Shown: one piece after another, positions 1-13,300 of the stretch
Layout of the letters: each line of letters begins with the position of its first letter
Position numbering within the stretch: the stretch's first letter is position 1
NCBI GenBank assembly: GCA_029582155.1
Contig: CM055896.1
Span: 3,397,501-3,461,500, forward strand
Source: Panopea generosa
Lineage: Eukaryota > Mollusca > Bivalvia > Adapedonta > Hiatellidae
DNA length: 64,000 bases
Direction: 5' to 3'
Translations under genes and position numbers: made by a program
Notes under the pieces: generated by a model
What the model saw: the letters and a program-made list of their open reading frames with translations, nothing else
Told to the model about the DNA's origin: nothing
The model's database searches: none

Positions 1-2050
1 TGACACACTGTTTTCGATTTTTAAGCAGAAAAGTTTCAAAATCATCGAGTCGGAGAGTGTGAGGGATCGGGTGGGTAATAGTCATCCATAACAAGTCAAA
101 CGAGGCAGTGGATAGAGTGCTGGCTGCTCTGTCTAGAAGAATCAAACTCGATCTCTAGCTCGACCGGATATTCTCTTAAAAACATCAGCAAATACTGGAT
201 CTACCCAGAACTTGGACTCAATATATGAACAGTGTATAAAAGCTCGCGATAGAAATTAGATAGATTGGCATGTAAACTAAAAAGGTCAAGCCTGTCGAAA
301 TATTTCTGGATGGTTCCGTATGAAAACATTAGATAATGATGGTTTGTGCTTATGTTGGTATTCTGTACACATGTTTGCATGATGCACTCACCAAGGACTT
401 CTTTATATTTCCTTGCACTCACTTAGCAATTATACACATAATTTGCATATCGTTGTAGAGTCGTACGCGCGAATTTATTTATGTATTTATATATTATATT
501 TATGTAAACGTATAACGTACGAAATTGCACAGATATCGCGTATCGTTATGGAGTTACAAGTATGCATTACGCACGCGATTTTGTGCACATATCATGTACA
601 GTTATAAAAAATGTCATATTTACGCAGCAACGTTGATAAAAGCACACATGCCGTGCACATCTGCACCAGCAGGCATCAATCGTGAAACATCGGGTATTTC
701 CGTATCCTCCGTAAATACACCTCGTGTATAGCTCTAGAATACACCAACGCTATTCGCCTGTGTTATAAGTCTTGTGTTCATTCGCGTGAAAGTTACAAAT
801 TATGTATCCGTCATTAAGCTGAATATATGGCGTTATTATATCGATTTTTTTTTTATTTATACACTCGACATGGGTCATGTTTATAGGGAAATTTAAAATA
901 TTAGTCTTGATTAACCAACGTTTATATTTTCAACGTACATGTATATAAACATGTACAGCATAAAGATGGCATAAGGGAGTCGCCATTTTGTTTTATCATG
1001 TGACCGAAAGTAGTTTAAAAATGGCGCCTTATTATGTCAGAGGTCTATTGCGTAGCATAAAGGCCGAGGTGATCAGATTGCAGCAGGCATGACGCATGAC
1101 CGGTGTCACGTTAGATTCACACGCACTACGGAAAGTCCACGCTTCATGGGTGTATAATAATGCTTATTTATCTGGTGTTACTTAAGTTATGTATTGATAT
1201 TTAAACGATTTGTTTCATAATACCTAAACTTAGAATTGGTAAAGGTAAGAAGAAACATTTCGTCCAATAAAATGTTTAAAATCGCATTCAAAATCGATCA
1301 ATATTGACAAAATGTGCGGTTTTATCGTCAATGGGTTCTTTTTGAAACCTTAATTCTCGAAAGAAACTCAAGAAAGAAACATGAAAACCTGGCAAAACTC
1401 ATTTGATATAATACATTTTCAATCGGTCATATTGTCAAAGTTACCAATATAATTTTTATCAGAAAAGAAATCATCCAAAATTTACTCATTTCCGAGCAAT
1501 GTATATTTTTATCGATAAATTATCTTAATAAGCTTAATATGACAAATGTTCTCCAAAGTGTATTCATTTCTGAAAATAAACATTTCGCCGCATTTATTTC
1601 TACGCATGCACCGTTCAGAAAGATCCGAACTCTAAATAAACAATGTTCATTATTTTATTTTATTTTATGATCTTAAAGAATTGCAAGTTTAATATATAAT
1701 TCAACAATAAACATATAAAGATATAAATTTTCATTGTGTTTTGAAGGAAATATAAGAGATTAAATCCAGGCATTTGTTTCATAATATTTTGTCGTGCTTT
1801 CGAAAAATCTAGTCGTCAATTTGGCAACATACAAATCCTTATATTTTTAATAGTTATACTAATTTTCTTTAAAGAAAGAACAGTAGGTAAATTTAAAACA
1901 TTTTTAAATTAAAGGTTAACATGTTGAAGGAATTTACGAATGCTTTTGATGAGTAATTTATGTTTAATTTGACATCGTCAAGGTGTTACGTCATATTTAC
2001 ATATATTGATGGTGGACACACTTTTCAGAATTTCACAACTTTTTTAATTT
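1..2050. other. AT-rich intergenic stretch
   Basis: I see no convincing coding exon, RNA gene or recognisable repeat here. Open frames are short (about 70 codons or less) and several lack an ATG. Short homopolymer runs and AT-rich sequence dominate. Confidence 0.4.
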
Positions 2051-2056
2051 TAAGTT

Positions 2057-5000
2057 TTGAAATTAAGCGTGGTGTTTAAAAATCAAATGTCGACTAAGTC
2101 ATTGAGTATATATAGATTAGAAAATCTAGTGCCCAGTAAGAAAAAACTATGGTTGTGTAAGGATGTTGTGTATCGAGTGAGAAAATCTAGTTTTGCATAT
2201 GAAAATATAAAGTCAAATAAGAAATTTGAATGTCGTGGAAGGATGTTTAATATATATAGATCAGAAAATGTAGTGCCCAGTCAGAAAAATCTATATGGAG
2301 TAAGGTTGTAGTGTATCGAGTGAGAAAATCTAGTGTCGCATATGACAATATAGTGTCATATAAGAAAATTGAATGTCGTGTAAGAATTTGAGTATCGAGT
2401 GAGAAAATCCAGTTTCACGTATTAAAATATAGTGTCATATACGGAAATTGAATGTCATGTAAGGATGTTGAGTATTGAGTGAGAAAATCAAGTGTCGCGT
2501 ATTAAAATATAGTGTCAAATAAGGAAATTAAATGTCGTGAAAGGATGTTGAGTATTGAGTGAGAAAATCTAGTGTCGTGTATGAAAATATAGTGTCATAT
2601 CAGGAAACTGAATGTCGTGAAAGGATGTTGAGTATACATGTATATAGATTAGGAAACTTAGTGCCCAGTATTAAAATCTATAGTCAAGTAAAGATGTTGT
2701 GTATCGTGTAAGAAACTCTACTGTTGCGTATGAAAATATAGTGTCAAAAAGGAAATTGAATGTTGTGTTAGGATGTTGAATATATATAGATTAGGAAATC
2801 TAGTGACCAGTAAGAAAAATCTATATTGAGTAAGGATGTTGTGTTTCGAGAAAATTTAGTGTCATGTCTGAAAATATAGTGTCATATAAGGAAATTGAAT
2901 GTCCTGTAATGATGTTGAGTATTGAGTGAGAAAATGTAGTGTCGCATATGAAAATATAGTGTCAAGTAAGGAAATTGAATGTCCTGTAAGGATGTTGAGT
3001 ATTGAGCGAGAAAATGTAGTGTCGCATATGAAATATGTGTCATATAAGGAAATTGAATGTAGTGTAAGGATGTTGAGTATTGAGTGAGAAAATCTAGTGT
3101 CGCATATGTTGAGTATTGAGTGAGAACATGTAGTGTCGCGTATGAAAATATAGTGTCATATAAGGAAATTGAATGTAGTGTAAGGATGATGTGTATTGGG
3201 TGGGAAAATGTAGTGTTGCATATGAAAATATAGTGTCATATAAGGAAATTGAATGTCGTGTAAGGATGATGAGTATTGAGTGAGAAAATGTAGAGGTGCA
3301 TATGGAAATATAGTGTCATATAAGAAAATTGAATATCTATAAGGATTTTGAGTATTGAGTGATAAAATCTAGTGTTGCATATGAAAATATAGTGTCTTAT
3401 CAGGAAACTGAATGTCCTTTAAGGATGTTGAGTATTGAGTGAGAAAATGTAGTGTTGCGTATAAAAAATATAGTGTCCTATAAGGAAATTAAATGTCATG
3501 TAAGGATGTTGAGTATCGAGTGAGAAAATCTAGTGTTGCATATGAAAATATGATGTCATATAAGGAAATTAAATGTCGTGTAAGAATGTTGAGTATCGAG
3601 GGAGAAAATTTAGTGTCGTGTATGAACATATAGTGTCATATAAGGAAATTGAATGTCATGTAAGGATGTTGAGTATCGGGTGGGAAAATTTAGTGTCACA
3701 TATGAAAATATAGTGTAATATAAGGAAATTGAATGTTGTGTAAGGATGTTGAATATTGAGTGAGAAAATGTAGTGTCGCATATGAAAATATAGTGTCATA
3801 TAAGGAAATTGAATGTAGTGTAAGGAAGTTTAGTATCAAGTAAGAAAATGTAGTGTCGCATATGAAAATATAGTGTCATATAAGGAAATTGAATGTCGTG
3901 TAAGGATGTTGAGTATCGAGTGAGAAAATGTAATGTTGCATATGAAAATATAGTGTCATATAAGCAAATTGAATGTAGTGTAAGGATGTTGAGTATTGAG
4001 TGAGAAAATGTAGTGTCGCATATGAAAATATAGTGTCATATAAGGAAATTGAATGAAGTGTAAGGATGTTAAGTATTGAGTGAGAAAATGTAGTGTCGCA
4101 TATGAAAATAAAGTGTCATATAAGGAAATTGAATGTAGTGTAAGGATGTTGTGTATCGAGTAAGAAAATGTAGTGTCGCATATGAAAATATAGTGTCATA
4201 TAAGGAAATTGAATGTAGTGTAAGGATGGTGAGTATTGAGTGAGAAAATATAGTGTCGCATATGAAAATATAGTGTCATATAAGGAAATTGAATGTCGTG
4301 TAAGGATGTTGAGTATCGAGTGAGAAAATGTAATGTTGCATATGAAAATATAGTGTCATATAAGCAAATTGAATGTAGTGTAAGGATGTTGAGTATTGAG
4401 TGAGAAAATGTAGTGTCGCATATGAAAATATAGTGTCATATAAGGAAATTGAATGTAGTGTAAGGATGTTGAGTATTGAGTGAGAAAATGTAGTGTCGCA
4501 TATGAAAATATAGTGTCATATAAGGAAATTGAATGTAGTGTAAGGATGTTGTGTATCGAGTAAGAAAATGTAGTGTCGCATATGAAAATATAGTGTCATA
4601 TAAGGAAATTGAATGTAGTGTAAGGATGGTGAGTATTGAGTGAGAAAATATAGTGTCGCATATGAAAATATAGTGTCATATAAGGAAATTGAATGTAGTG
4701 TAAGGATGTTGAGTATCATGTAAGAAAATGTATTGTTGCATATGAAAATATAGTCAAATAAGGAACTTGAATGTCTTGGAAGAATGTTAAATATAAATTA
4801 TATAGATTAGAAAATCTAGTGCCTGTAAGAAAAATCTAATGTCGAGGAAGGATGTTGTGTATCGAGTGAGAAAATCTAGTGTCGCGTATTAAAATAGAGT
4901 GTCATATAAGGAAATTGAATATCGTGTAAGGATGTTGGGTATATATAGATTAGGAAATCTGGTGCCCAGTATTAAAATCTATAGTTCAGTTAAGATGTTG

Positions 5001-5153
5001 TGTATCGATTGAGAAAATCTAGTGTTGCGTATATAAAAATAGTGTCAAATAAGAAAATTGAATTTTGTGTAAGGATGAATATAGATTAGACAATCTAGTG
5101 CAAATTAAGAAAAATCTATGGTCGAGTAAGGATGTTGTGTATCGAGTGAGAAA
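2057..5153. repeat. 80-bp tandem satellite with 400-bp higher-order period
   Basis: About 3.1 kb of tandem units. Each unit carries recurring blocks such as TATGAAAATATAGTGTCATA, TAAGGAAATTGAATGT and GAGTGAGAAAATGTAGTGTC. The period is 80 bp: the block TATGAAAATA recurs at 3781, 3861, 3941 and 4021. Units left of about 2850 are degenerate and differ in length, while those from about 3100 to 4740 are highly alike. Variant units recur five units apart, for example TAATGTTGCA at 3931 and 4331, and TAAGGATGGT at 4221 and 4621, which gives a 400-bp higher-order repeat. Open frames inside the array are products of the repeat, not genes. Confidence 0.95.
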
Positions 5154-6065
5154 AGGTACGAAACGCGTGCTTATCATGCAGTTGGTGCTTGCTTTGCGTA
5201 ATTTAAATACCAAACACGTGTAATGTGCTTATCATGCAGGTAACATTTGTCTTGTATAATTTAGGTACAAACGCGTGCTTATCATGCAATTGGTGCTTGT
5301 CTTGTGTAATTAAGGTACCAAACGTGTGACTCTCTTGGCGTTAGTGCCTGTATTGTGTATATTATGCATCAAACGTGTGGTTTTCCTATAAATGATGCTT
5401 GTCTATTGTAATTTAAGTTCCAAATACGTGCTTGTCATACAAATAGAGCTGGTCTTTTGAATTTTGGTACCAAACGTGTGGTTCTAATATTGTTGGTTCT
5501 TTAATTGTGTAATGTAGGTACCACTCGTGTGCATATCATGAAGTTGGTGCTTGTCTTGTGTAATATAGGTATCAAACGTGTGCATATCATGCCGTTGGTG
5601 CCTGTCTTGGGTATTTTAGGTATAAAACGTGTGGTTCTCTTATGCTGTTGTTGACTGTATTGTGTATTTTAAGTACCATTCACGTGCTTATCATGCAATT
5701 AGTGCATGCCTTGTGTAATTTGGTACCATACGTGTGGTTCTCATGCCGTTGATACCTGTCTTGTGTATTATAGGTATCAAACGTGTGGTTCGCATGCAGT
5801 TGGTACTTTTCTTGTGAAATTTAAGTACCAAACAAGCATGTTTTGAACATTAGTTGCACAAGACAAGCACCAAGTGCATGATAACCACTTGTTTCATACT
5901 TTTTTTACACAATGTACGTAACAACTGCACGAGAACCACACGTTTGCACACGACAAGCTCTACCTGCATGATAAGAACGTGTATGGTACTTAAATTGGAC
6001 AAGACAGACAACAACCACATAAAAGAACCACATGTTTGATACCTAACATGCACAAGACAGTCTGC
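5153..6065. repeat. ~55-bp degenerate tandem repeat that flips orientation
   Basis: From about 5153 the 80-bp satellite gives way abruptly to another repeat, roughly GGTACCAAACGTGTGGTTCT followed by CATGCAGTTGGTGCTTGTCT and TGTGTAATTTA, about 51-58 bp per unit and some 13 copies. After about 5840 the same motif appears as its reverse complement for about four more units (for example ACAAGACAAGCACCAAGTGC near 5868, and CATGATAAGAACGTG near 5967). The array is therefore a head-to-head inverted tandem repeat. No coding content is supported. Confidence 0.85.
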
Positions 6066-8120
6066 CACTGGGATTTTTCCAATGCGGCCGGTTGCTTACC
6101 CAGTAGCTAATTAAATTGAGCGGTACCGAATGTCAAACAGCCTGACGCCTGGCAGTGATAGCTTTCGAGGAGTAACTGTGTACAGCATAAAGGTGTCTCA
6201 TAAGCCCAGTGTGGCTGGCCCTTTTAATAGGGGTGACACTATAATAAACGACACTATAATAAACAAACACTCTACACTTTACACAGGCGTATATCGCAAA
6301 TCTAAAGTAGGACAAAATATCTATAATAGTAATTATTGCTGTTGTTTTTATAAAGACTTTCATTTCAACTAGACAATATCAGAAACATATGGAAACAGGT
6401 GCGAAAATGGCAGCTTGTTATTATAACAAAATTCAAGGACTTGTATACACCCCCCTCCCCCCGTACCCCACATTCAATGTTTATGATTATTAGTGTACAA
6501 ACAGGAAGGAATAAAACTACCTGATATATACATTTAATCGTCTCATTAGTGGGGCGTTATGTGCTGTTAATGAATCTAAAAATATAAGTGACAAGGATAA
6601 TTAAATGGGTGAGTATGTACGTGAGTGAGGGAATGAAAATATGTAACAGTATGCTGTAACGAATATGAAGTATTGAACTGATTTAGAATTAGTGATTGAT
6701 ATTATTAGCGACGCGGCCTATTTTCGTTTCCGTGACGCGTGATTTGCAACTGCATATTGGCTTAAATTAATGCTTATTTTTCTTAATTTAATCCGTTTCG
6801 AAAATATTGTCTTTACTTTTGATTTTGTAAGAACATAGCCCACCGATCGGTCATTGTTTCAAGAATACTTATTTATTTGTGTAGTATATATGCTTAATTA
6901 AAGATGAAGCCTATTATGTAATTTACATAAATGATATGTTGTTCCTCATGTTTTTATATTTATGTTATTCAATATTTAATATTTTTATTTTACTAAAGTT
7001 AATAACGCTGTTTTCTTTTATTTTTATACTTTAATAATCTTATTATAAGTTTATCATTCATGTTGTTTAATCAGCGATTTCAATAGTTATAACAATGCTC
7101 ATGGAATTATATAGAGATACGAGTCCTTGACAATACTGCATGAAATGGTTGTGGATATTCTTCGCGGTTTTTACGAAGGAATGCCCGTGAAAATATGATT
7201 ACTTCTCCGTAGTTACGCCAGTTTCTATGAATATGTTAACATCACTCGATCAGGTAATAGTTCAGCTTTCGATCGATGTATGTTTCACTAAAATAACAGT
7301 TATTAATTTAGTAAAAAAATGTGTTTATCATTGACTTACTGTTGGTGATTTTCTTTCTCTTATAGCCTATTTTCTTTTGTCACCAAGTGTATGTTTTAAG
7401 AGTAAAATAACACTCCCAGTGTTTTTTTGCATGTTCAACCTATGTTTAAACGAAGACACGCGATTTCAAATGATTAATAAGCTTTAAACAAACGTAATTA
7501 TTCGATTCAAAACAGTAACAAATGCGTGTGATTTTTCCGCGTGTGAATCTCATGACCCCCACGGCAGATCCACAAGCGTGGACTATCGGGCGTTATTGTT
7601 TATATGTCTCTGATAATACTAAGGGCGTACGATGTAAGCAACCACTTGTCATTTGTGGTTGCTATAAACGTAAATAAAACAAGCGCACTGACACACGAAC
7701 GCACACACGCGTACAAAACATCTATTCCCCACGCGCATTTCTCTGCCACGAAACACTACAGTCATGTTGTTCTAGAGACAATAACATGCTCGACGTATTT
7801 TGCATGACAAATTAATCAATTCGTTTGTGCAATCGATGTTTTTTTTTGTGTATCAATTCCCAGGGAATTTCATTCAATTACATTCCTCAGTCACTAAACA
7901 AGTTTTTTTGCTATAAATCCCTACTGAACGATACAATGTACATTCTAATTATTATAAAGACTACTAGATAACGACTCTGGAGTAAAAGACATTACCATGG
8001 CAACCGGTGATAGTTATTTTTAACTTTCTGCTGCGACTCCGATGGCCGAGCTGACGTTTTTTTTCTACTGTTCTTCAAATTTATAAACTTTTTACTGCAT
8101 TACGTTTAAAGTTTAAGGTT
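6066..8120. other. intergenic stretch without recognised gene
   Basis: The region includes a C-rich tract near 6450-6465 and otherwise AT-rich unique-looking DNA. I found no splice-flanked coding segment and no recognisable domain. The overlapping opposite-strand open frames at 6130-6372 have no supporting features. Confidence 0.4.
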
Positions 8121-8124
8121 ATAA

Positions 8125-8375
8125 TACCAGCGACTTGAAAAAATAATACTAAAGGCGCTAAGCAGTTAGGGGATATTTCTAGGACTGGTCGGCCCGATGT
8201 CAGTATAATGTGACTTGGGGGTGGGGGGTGGGGGGGGGGGGTGGGGGGTGGGGGGGGGGGTATCATACCATGCGTCTGCGGCATGACACCCGAGTGTGGC
8301 AGCGCTTAGAATACTGTCTCAAGTGGAAACCGTCGCGTTATAACTAAACAATTGTTGAAAAGTATAAGTTACTAA
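8125..8375 (+). mobile_element. SINE family B, headless copy with poly-G insert
   Basis: This copy parallels the next element (8518-9002). Both contain TCTAGG then TGGTCGGCCC/TGGTTGGCCG, TGTCAG(T/C)ATAATGTGACT, a TATCAT...CATG block, GCATGA then CAGTGTGGCA-like blocks, TACTGTCT/CACTGTCT, CCGTCG and TTGTTGAAAAG/TTGTTAAAAG. The tRNA-like head is missing or unrecognisable. A G-rich run at 8217-8260 replaces the short G tract of the other copy. Confidence 0.7.
8217..8260 (+). repeat. G-rich tract (G-quadruplex-like)
   Basis: Forty-four bases made only of G runs separated by single Ts, including two runs of ten or more G. It lies inside a SINE copy where the sister element has only a short G tract. 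The composition meets the usual four-G-run pattern for quadruplex potential. Confidence 0.9.
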
Positions 8376-8517
8376 GGAGAGAAACTATATACGAATTATT
8401 TTCTTTTGTTTTAATCCTTTAACTATGTGTTTTATAGTATATATATTGTACATAATTTATGAATAAGCGAATAGCGAAATAACGTCAGTGTTTCTTCAAA
8501 ACTCCTTCTTTATGAAG

Positions 8518-9002
<485 letters not shown>

Positions 9003-9329
9003 TTTATGAATGCTGCTGGGAGAAGACTAAATCCGATATGTGTTGCATTAATTGTATACACCATGTGTATTTATGTAACAGACATACTAAAGAAGTTTGG
9101 CTTATCTATATTTTACACTATCATAGAGAAAAAAAAATTCGCACAAAACCAGAGACAGGTTACGCTTCAGTACGAACGTTTGCAGTTATTTGTCTATAAA
9201 ACGGAAGGAGAAACTATAAAAATAAGAATTATGCAGAATTCTCAGTGAATTATTATTGATAATTTCACAATTGCAAACAGTGAAATTATAATTGTATATT
9301 ACATATATTTAAATAATGAACAGAAAATT

Positions 9330-9600
9330 ATTGATGTCTGACTATCAATCTAGGGGTCGTGAGTTCGAATCCTCGCCCGACCATAGATTCCGTGATGATT
9401 GATATATTGATATACGTCAATGCGTCTCTTTGTAATTCGTGTCTCACCGCTGATTCAAGTAGGAAAGTTATCAGTTACTTGCGGATATGTGTGCTCGAGA
9501 ACTGAATTCCAGGATAGAGTTGTTAGGTTAACTGATCATCTGTTGGTCCTCTAAGGCATAACATATAACGCTATTTATTCAGACAAACAAACAAATCAGT
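9330..9600 (+). mobile_element. SINE family A, copy 1
   Basis: Contains the family's tRNA-like part (TCTGACTATCAATC, then GTCGTGAGTTCGAATC), then TCCGTGATGATTGATAT, CTCACC-CTGATTCAAGT, AAAGTTATCAGTTACTTGCG and a 3' part ending in a CAAA-rich tail. The 5' end of the head is missing. Blocks align in order with the copy at 9708. Confidence 0.8.
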
Positions 9601-9707
9601 GTAATATCAATGACATTTATCGATGAACTGTACAGGCGTTGCTGTGTCATTTGTGACCATTGCTTATTCAAGTAAAACTGAAACCAACAATCGTTCTCTT
9701 TTTTTAA

Positions 9708-9990
9708 TGCCGGGCCCGATAAGCTTAGTCGGTTACGCGTCTGACTATCAATCCGGGGTCGTGAGTTCGAATCACCCGCCCGGCAACAGTCTCCGTGATG
9801 ATTGATATACGACATTGTGTCTCATTATCATTCGTCTCTCACCACTGATTCAAGTGGGAAAGTTATCAGTTACTTGCGGAGATGGGATGTACTGGTTATT
9901 CACAGGAAACAGTGGTTAGGTTAACTTATCGTCTGTTAGCCCTCGATGGCATAAAAATGACGCTAAATAACCAATCAATCAATCAATCTT
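9708..9990 (+). mobile_element. SINE family A, copy 2 (fullest + copy)
   Basis: A complete-looking element. The tRNA-like head starts near CCGGGCCCGATAAGCTTAGT, includes the A-box-like AGCTTAGTCGGTTA and B-box-like GAGTTCGAATC, and closes with CCCGCCCGGC, which can pair with the 5' end. The body (TCCGTGATGATTGATAT, CTCACCACTGATTCAAGTGG, AAAGTTATCAGTTACTTGCG) and a (CAAT)n tail at about 9970-9987 follow. The same family recurs at 9330, 21985(-), 51190(+) and 54185(-). Confidence 0.85.
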
Positions 9991-11600
9991 TTTTTAAACT
10001 TATCTATTTTACATCGATCGCGAAACAAGTTATTATAACGTAGACAAATTACTACTGAAGTCTTCCTGGATAGAACCAGTAGACTATATGCTCCGCACAA
10101 ATATACACATAGTTAGTCTATTTTTCAGTCATCTGTTTTCATTACCGTTCCACATTACAGACTTCGACAGTGTTATTTCCATGAAACTTGATACGCCAAT
10201 CTGTGTCGCAATCACCTTTATTGTCAAGTTATTATCATTTACATAAATGCACACCCGCTCATACCGACACATGATACAACATTTGGTGCAGTTAGTATAA
10301 AAATCAGTACATTGTTTTGAAATATGATAAATTATTGACAAAGTCACAAACTTGTTTTTTTTGTGTTTTATTTCGTGTCTAGTTTGATAAGGAAAAAAAC
10401 AACAACAAAACTTAAAGAATGGATGAATGAATAGGGTTTTACGGCGTACCAACACATTATAGGTTATTCAACGCCAACAGGAAGGTAGATTCACTCTACA
10501 TGTATAAAAACAACAAATTAACATACAAATAAAAAAATACATCAACAAATGAATATGCAGAATGAACCTAGAACCTTGATACCTGCAGAACTGCAGAGTT
10601 TCAGCACAATCTATCGTATTACTCAAATTGTCGCTTCTTACGACATGCATAAGCCACAGTGATCCTAAACAAAACTTAAAGCCACCCGGTTTGAAAACAT
10701 TTGGGTAAATGTTACAAAAAAAAGTGTATAACACGTTTTAATATTTTTTATTTGTTACCATTACGACAGAAAAATGCAATTTTTAAAGCCACACAATTTG
10801 ACACCTTTTGGGTAAATGTCACAAAAATTGTGTTAAAAATGTTTAAATATCATTTTCATTTGTTATCGCAGTAACCTATGTAAGTCAATGGTTATCGTTA
10901 TATAATTTTTAATAAATTTTCCATTTTAAATAAAAACATCAACTAAGCACAACACCTTCAAAATCAGTTTGGTTCTTGTTTTCCGTCTTTTGAAATTATA
11001 ATGTGTGATTCTTCATATATGGAAGACTGAAAACGTTAGGATCGTGGTATGTTGAATATTAAAAAAAAGCAAGCGTCGAAGTTGATCATGACTGACATTC
11101 TTGTAAATACAGGACGTCGTGTTTACCAGCAATAAACTTTTCACATGGACACACGTTATCAATACCATTCCCATCGGAACAAGTAATTTATCTCTTGAAT
11201 AAATACCAAACAAGCGTGAATGTCAACATGTCGATGAAGTAAATACAATCTGTGATAGCATTGTATGCAAGGGCATGGTAACTAATTTGACTTAACTTAC
11301 ACCATGTTACTAGTATGCCGCCCTATTGCCCGTTAGGCTATACCTCTGGCACTCATGTTTATTCCGTGTATATACGAAAATTATTATTTTTCGGTGTTAA
11401 ATAGTGATATTACTGTTGATAACCCGATTCCAATACAATACTTAGTCGGCACTCACGAATACCTGTTCGGAGAAGGCTGGTAAACGCTCGAACATGTTAG
11501 CGTATGTTAATGAGTGACAGGTAACTGCTTACGCTCGTTGTTTGGCAACAGCTACCGTTATATTTTGTCAAGAATCCTAAACTTTGTGACTGATTGTTTG
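9990..11600. other. intergenic stretch without recognised gene
   Basis: AT-rich sequence with short open frames on the minus strand (about 10129-10455 and 10468-10734) that show no domain and no consistent splice sites. A local imperfect duplication is visible: GCCACCCGGTTTGAAAACAT near 10680 and GCCACACAATTTGACACCTT near 10790, each followed by TTGGGTAAATGT. Confidence 0.35.
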
Positions 11601-11604
11601 GACT

Positions 11605-11778
11605 GGTTTAATAACATAACATAACATAACATATATTTTATTATAGTCTCACCTCTATCACATTACAATCATAAATGTATAAAACTTTGACAAATATAAA
11701 TAGTGAAGTTAAGAAAGGCTCTTTACAGAGCTATGAGAGACTAATTGTTATTTTTCTACAAGTATACATTTAAAATCC

Positions 11779-11842
<64 letters not shown>

Positions 11843-13300
11843 ACAGAAACATTTTCTTCATTCATTTAGACTAAAAAAGAAAAGAGCAGAAAAAAACAAA
11901 AACATAATAAAACATCATTTAGACTGACTATTAAAATTATATACAGTTTAAGTATATCTTTACACTTTATCAGATTTACAAATAAAAAAAGTAGGATTTT
12001 ATTCTAAAATATATAAATAATGGTTAAAAAATCAATTATTATGAATTTAAATCAATTATATAAAATAGTTTTTCTATGTTTTAAAATATCGAAGCAGATT
12101 TTGGCAGATAATCTTATTACTTTTTCATCTTTACAGCTTAGCATATAATGTAATTTTTCTTGAATTGTTAAACTTATAAACTCAGTATTCTCCATGCTTA
12201 TTTTATCTAAATAACTATTTCTAATATCTTCATATATTGGACAGGATAGTAATTCATGTTCTTCTTATTCGATAGTATTTATACAGTGGAAACACTTTCT
12301 ATTTTCATCAGGTAATCGTTCATAACGGCCAGTTTCTATACGAATTGGAGCTACTCCGCATCGAAATTTTGAATAAGCACTGCGATGAGATCGAGGCATC
12401 AAACAATTAACTTAAACTTCAACTTTATATTCAGTTTTAAAACATTTATATAGACGTAATTTATTTCTACCATTGCCTTGACGCGCATTTTCCTTATTAA
12501 TGTCATTAATCCAATCACTTTTTAATTGTTCAGATTTAAATATAAACATTATGTCTTTTTAATAAGTTATGTGTCCATGGTTGAGTAATTGGTAATTAAT
12601 ATTTGCTTCCTCAAACATCGAGTGAACTCTAAAGTTCCAGTTTTTACAATTTTTGCCAGCATTTGTAGTTGACCATTGGTTAATTTTTTAATTAAGTCTA
12701 TTTCCATCCATTAAAAACAATCTAGACCACTGGGTCACTGTAGTTCTCCACTGTTTCGCTAGTGATTGCTCCCAGCCTGTGTCACCGAGCACTCCGGCAT
12801 TTGGCGTGTATCGCCCTACCCCGAGAAAGAATCTGGCTGCACGTAGTTGCACAGTTTTGATACGAGCGTGTTGATTACTTCCCCATATGGCAGCCCCATA
12901 GTTGATTGTGCTCCACACCATGGTATCGTATAGTTTCGTGTATGTTCCAAATGGTAAGCCCCCAAACGATTTAATCTTAGAAATGACAAGACTTAGTGCT
13001 CTATTTGCTGATTTAGCCACATGTTTGGCCATCTCATCATAGTTTAAATGCTCTGTTAAAAACAGCCCTAAGTATTTATATCTATCAACTATTTGTAATA
13101 GTTTGTCGCCACAGTTGAACGCTTGCTCTGTTCTTGGTTTTGCGTTTGGCTGGAAGTGAATAACGTTGGATTTTTCTTCATTTATTGTCATTTTGTTGAC
13201 CTCGCACCATATATTAAGTTCATCAAGCATTATTTGTAGATCGTTTACTACAAGCAGACACAGCTGCAGAATCATGTGCGCATTTGATAACACGAGCAAA
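11605..13300 (-). pseudogene. LINE (non-LTR retrotransposon) 3' half, decayed
   Basis: Reading the minus strand, 13299-12688 is open for 203 codons and carries reverse-transcriptase thumb and post-RT features: LDELNIWCEVNKMTINEEKS, DRYKYLGLFLTEHLNYDEM and GAAIWGSNQHARIKTVQLRA. Just upstream, the expected YADD active-site region is shifted and degraded. After the stop at 12688 the protein-like sequence continues with several stops down to about 12065. It includes a typical LINE C-terminal stretch (RCGVAPIRIETGRYERLPDE, then CFHC...CPIYEDI) near 12260-12400. The low-coordinate end carries a (TTATG)n-like simple tail at about 11606-11632, as expected at a LINE 3' end. The copy is dead. The clade is not resolved. 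Confidence 0.85.
11784..11837. repeat. (TA)n microsatellite
   Basis: About 26 uninterrupted TA dinucleotides within the decayed 3' region of the LINE. Confidence 0.95.

Noticed and set aside
4516-4719. Repetitive minus-strand protein in the 80-bp satellite
   Set aside because: It is a product of the tandem repeat with no independent coding evidence.
12688-13299. Intact reverse transcriptase gene
   Set aside because: The active-site region is frameshifted and downstream sequence has several stops; it is a pseudogene.
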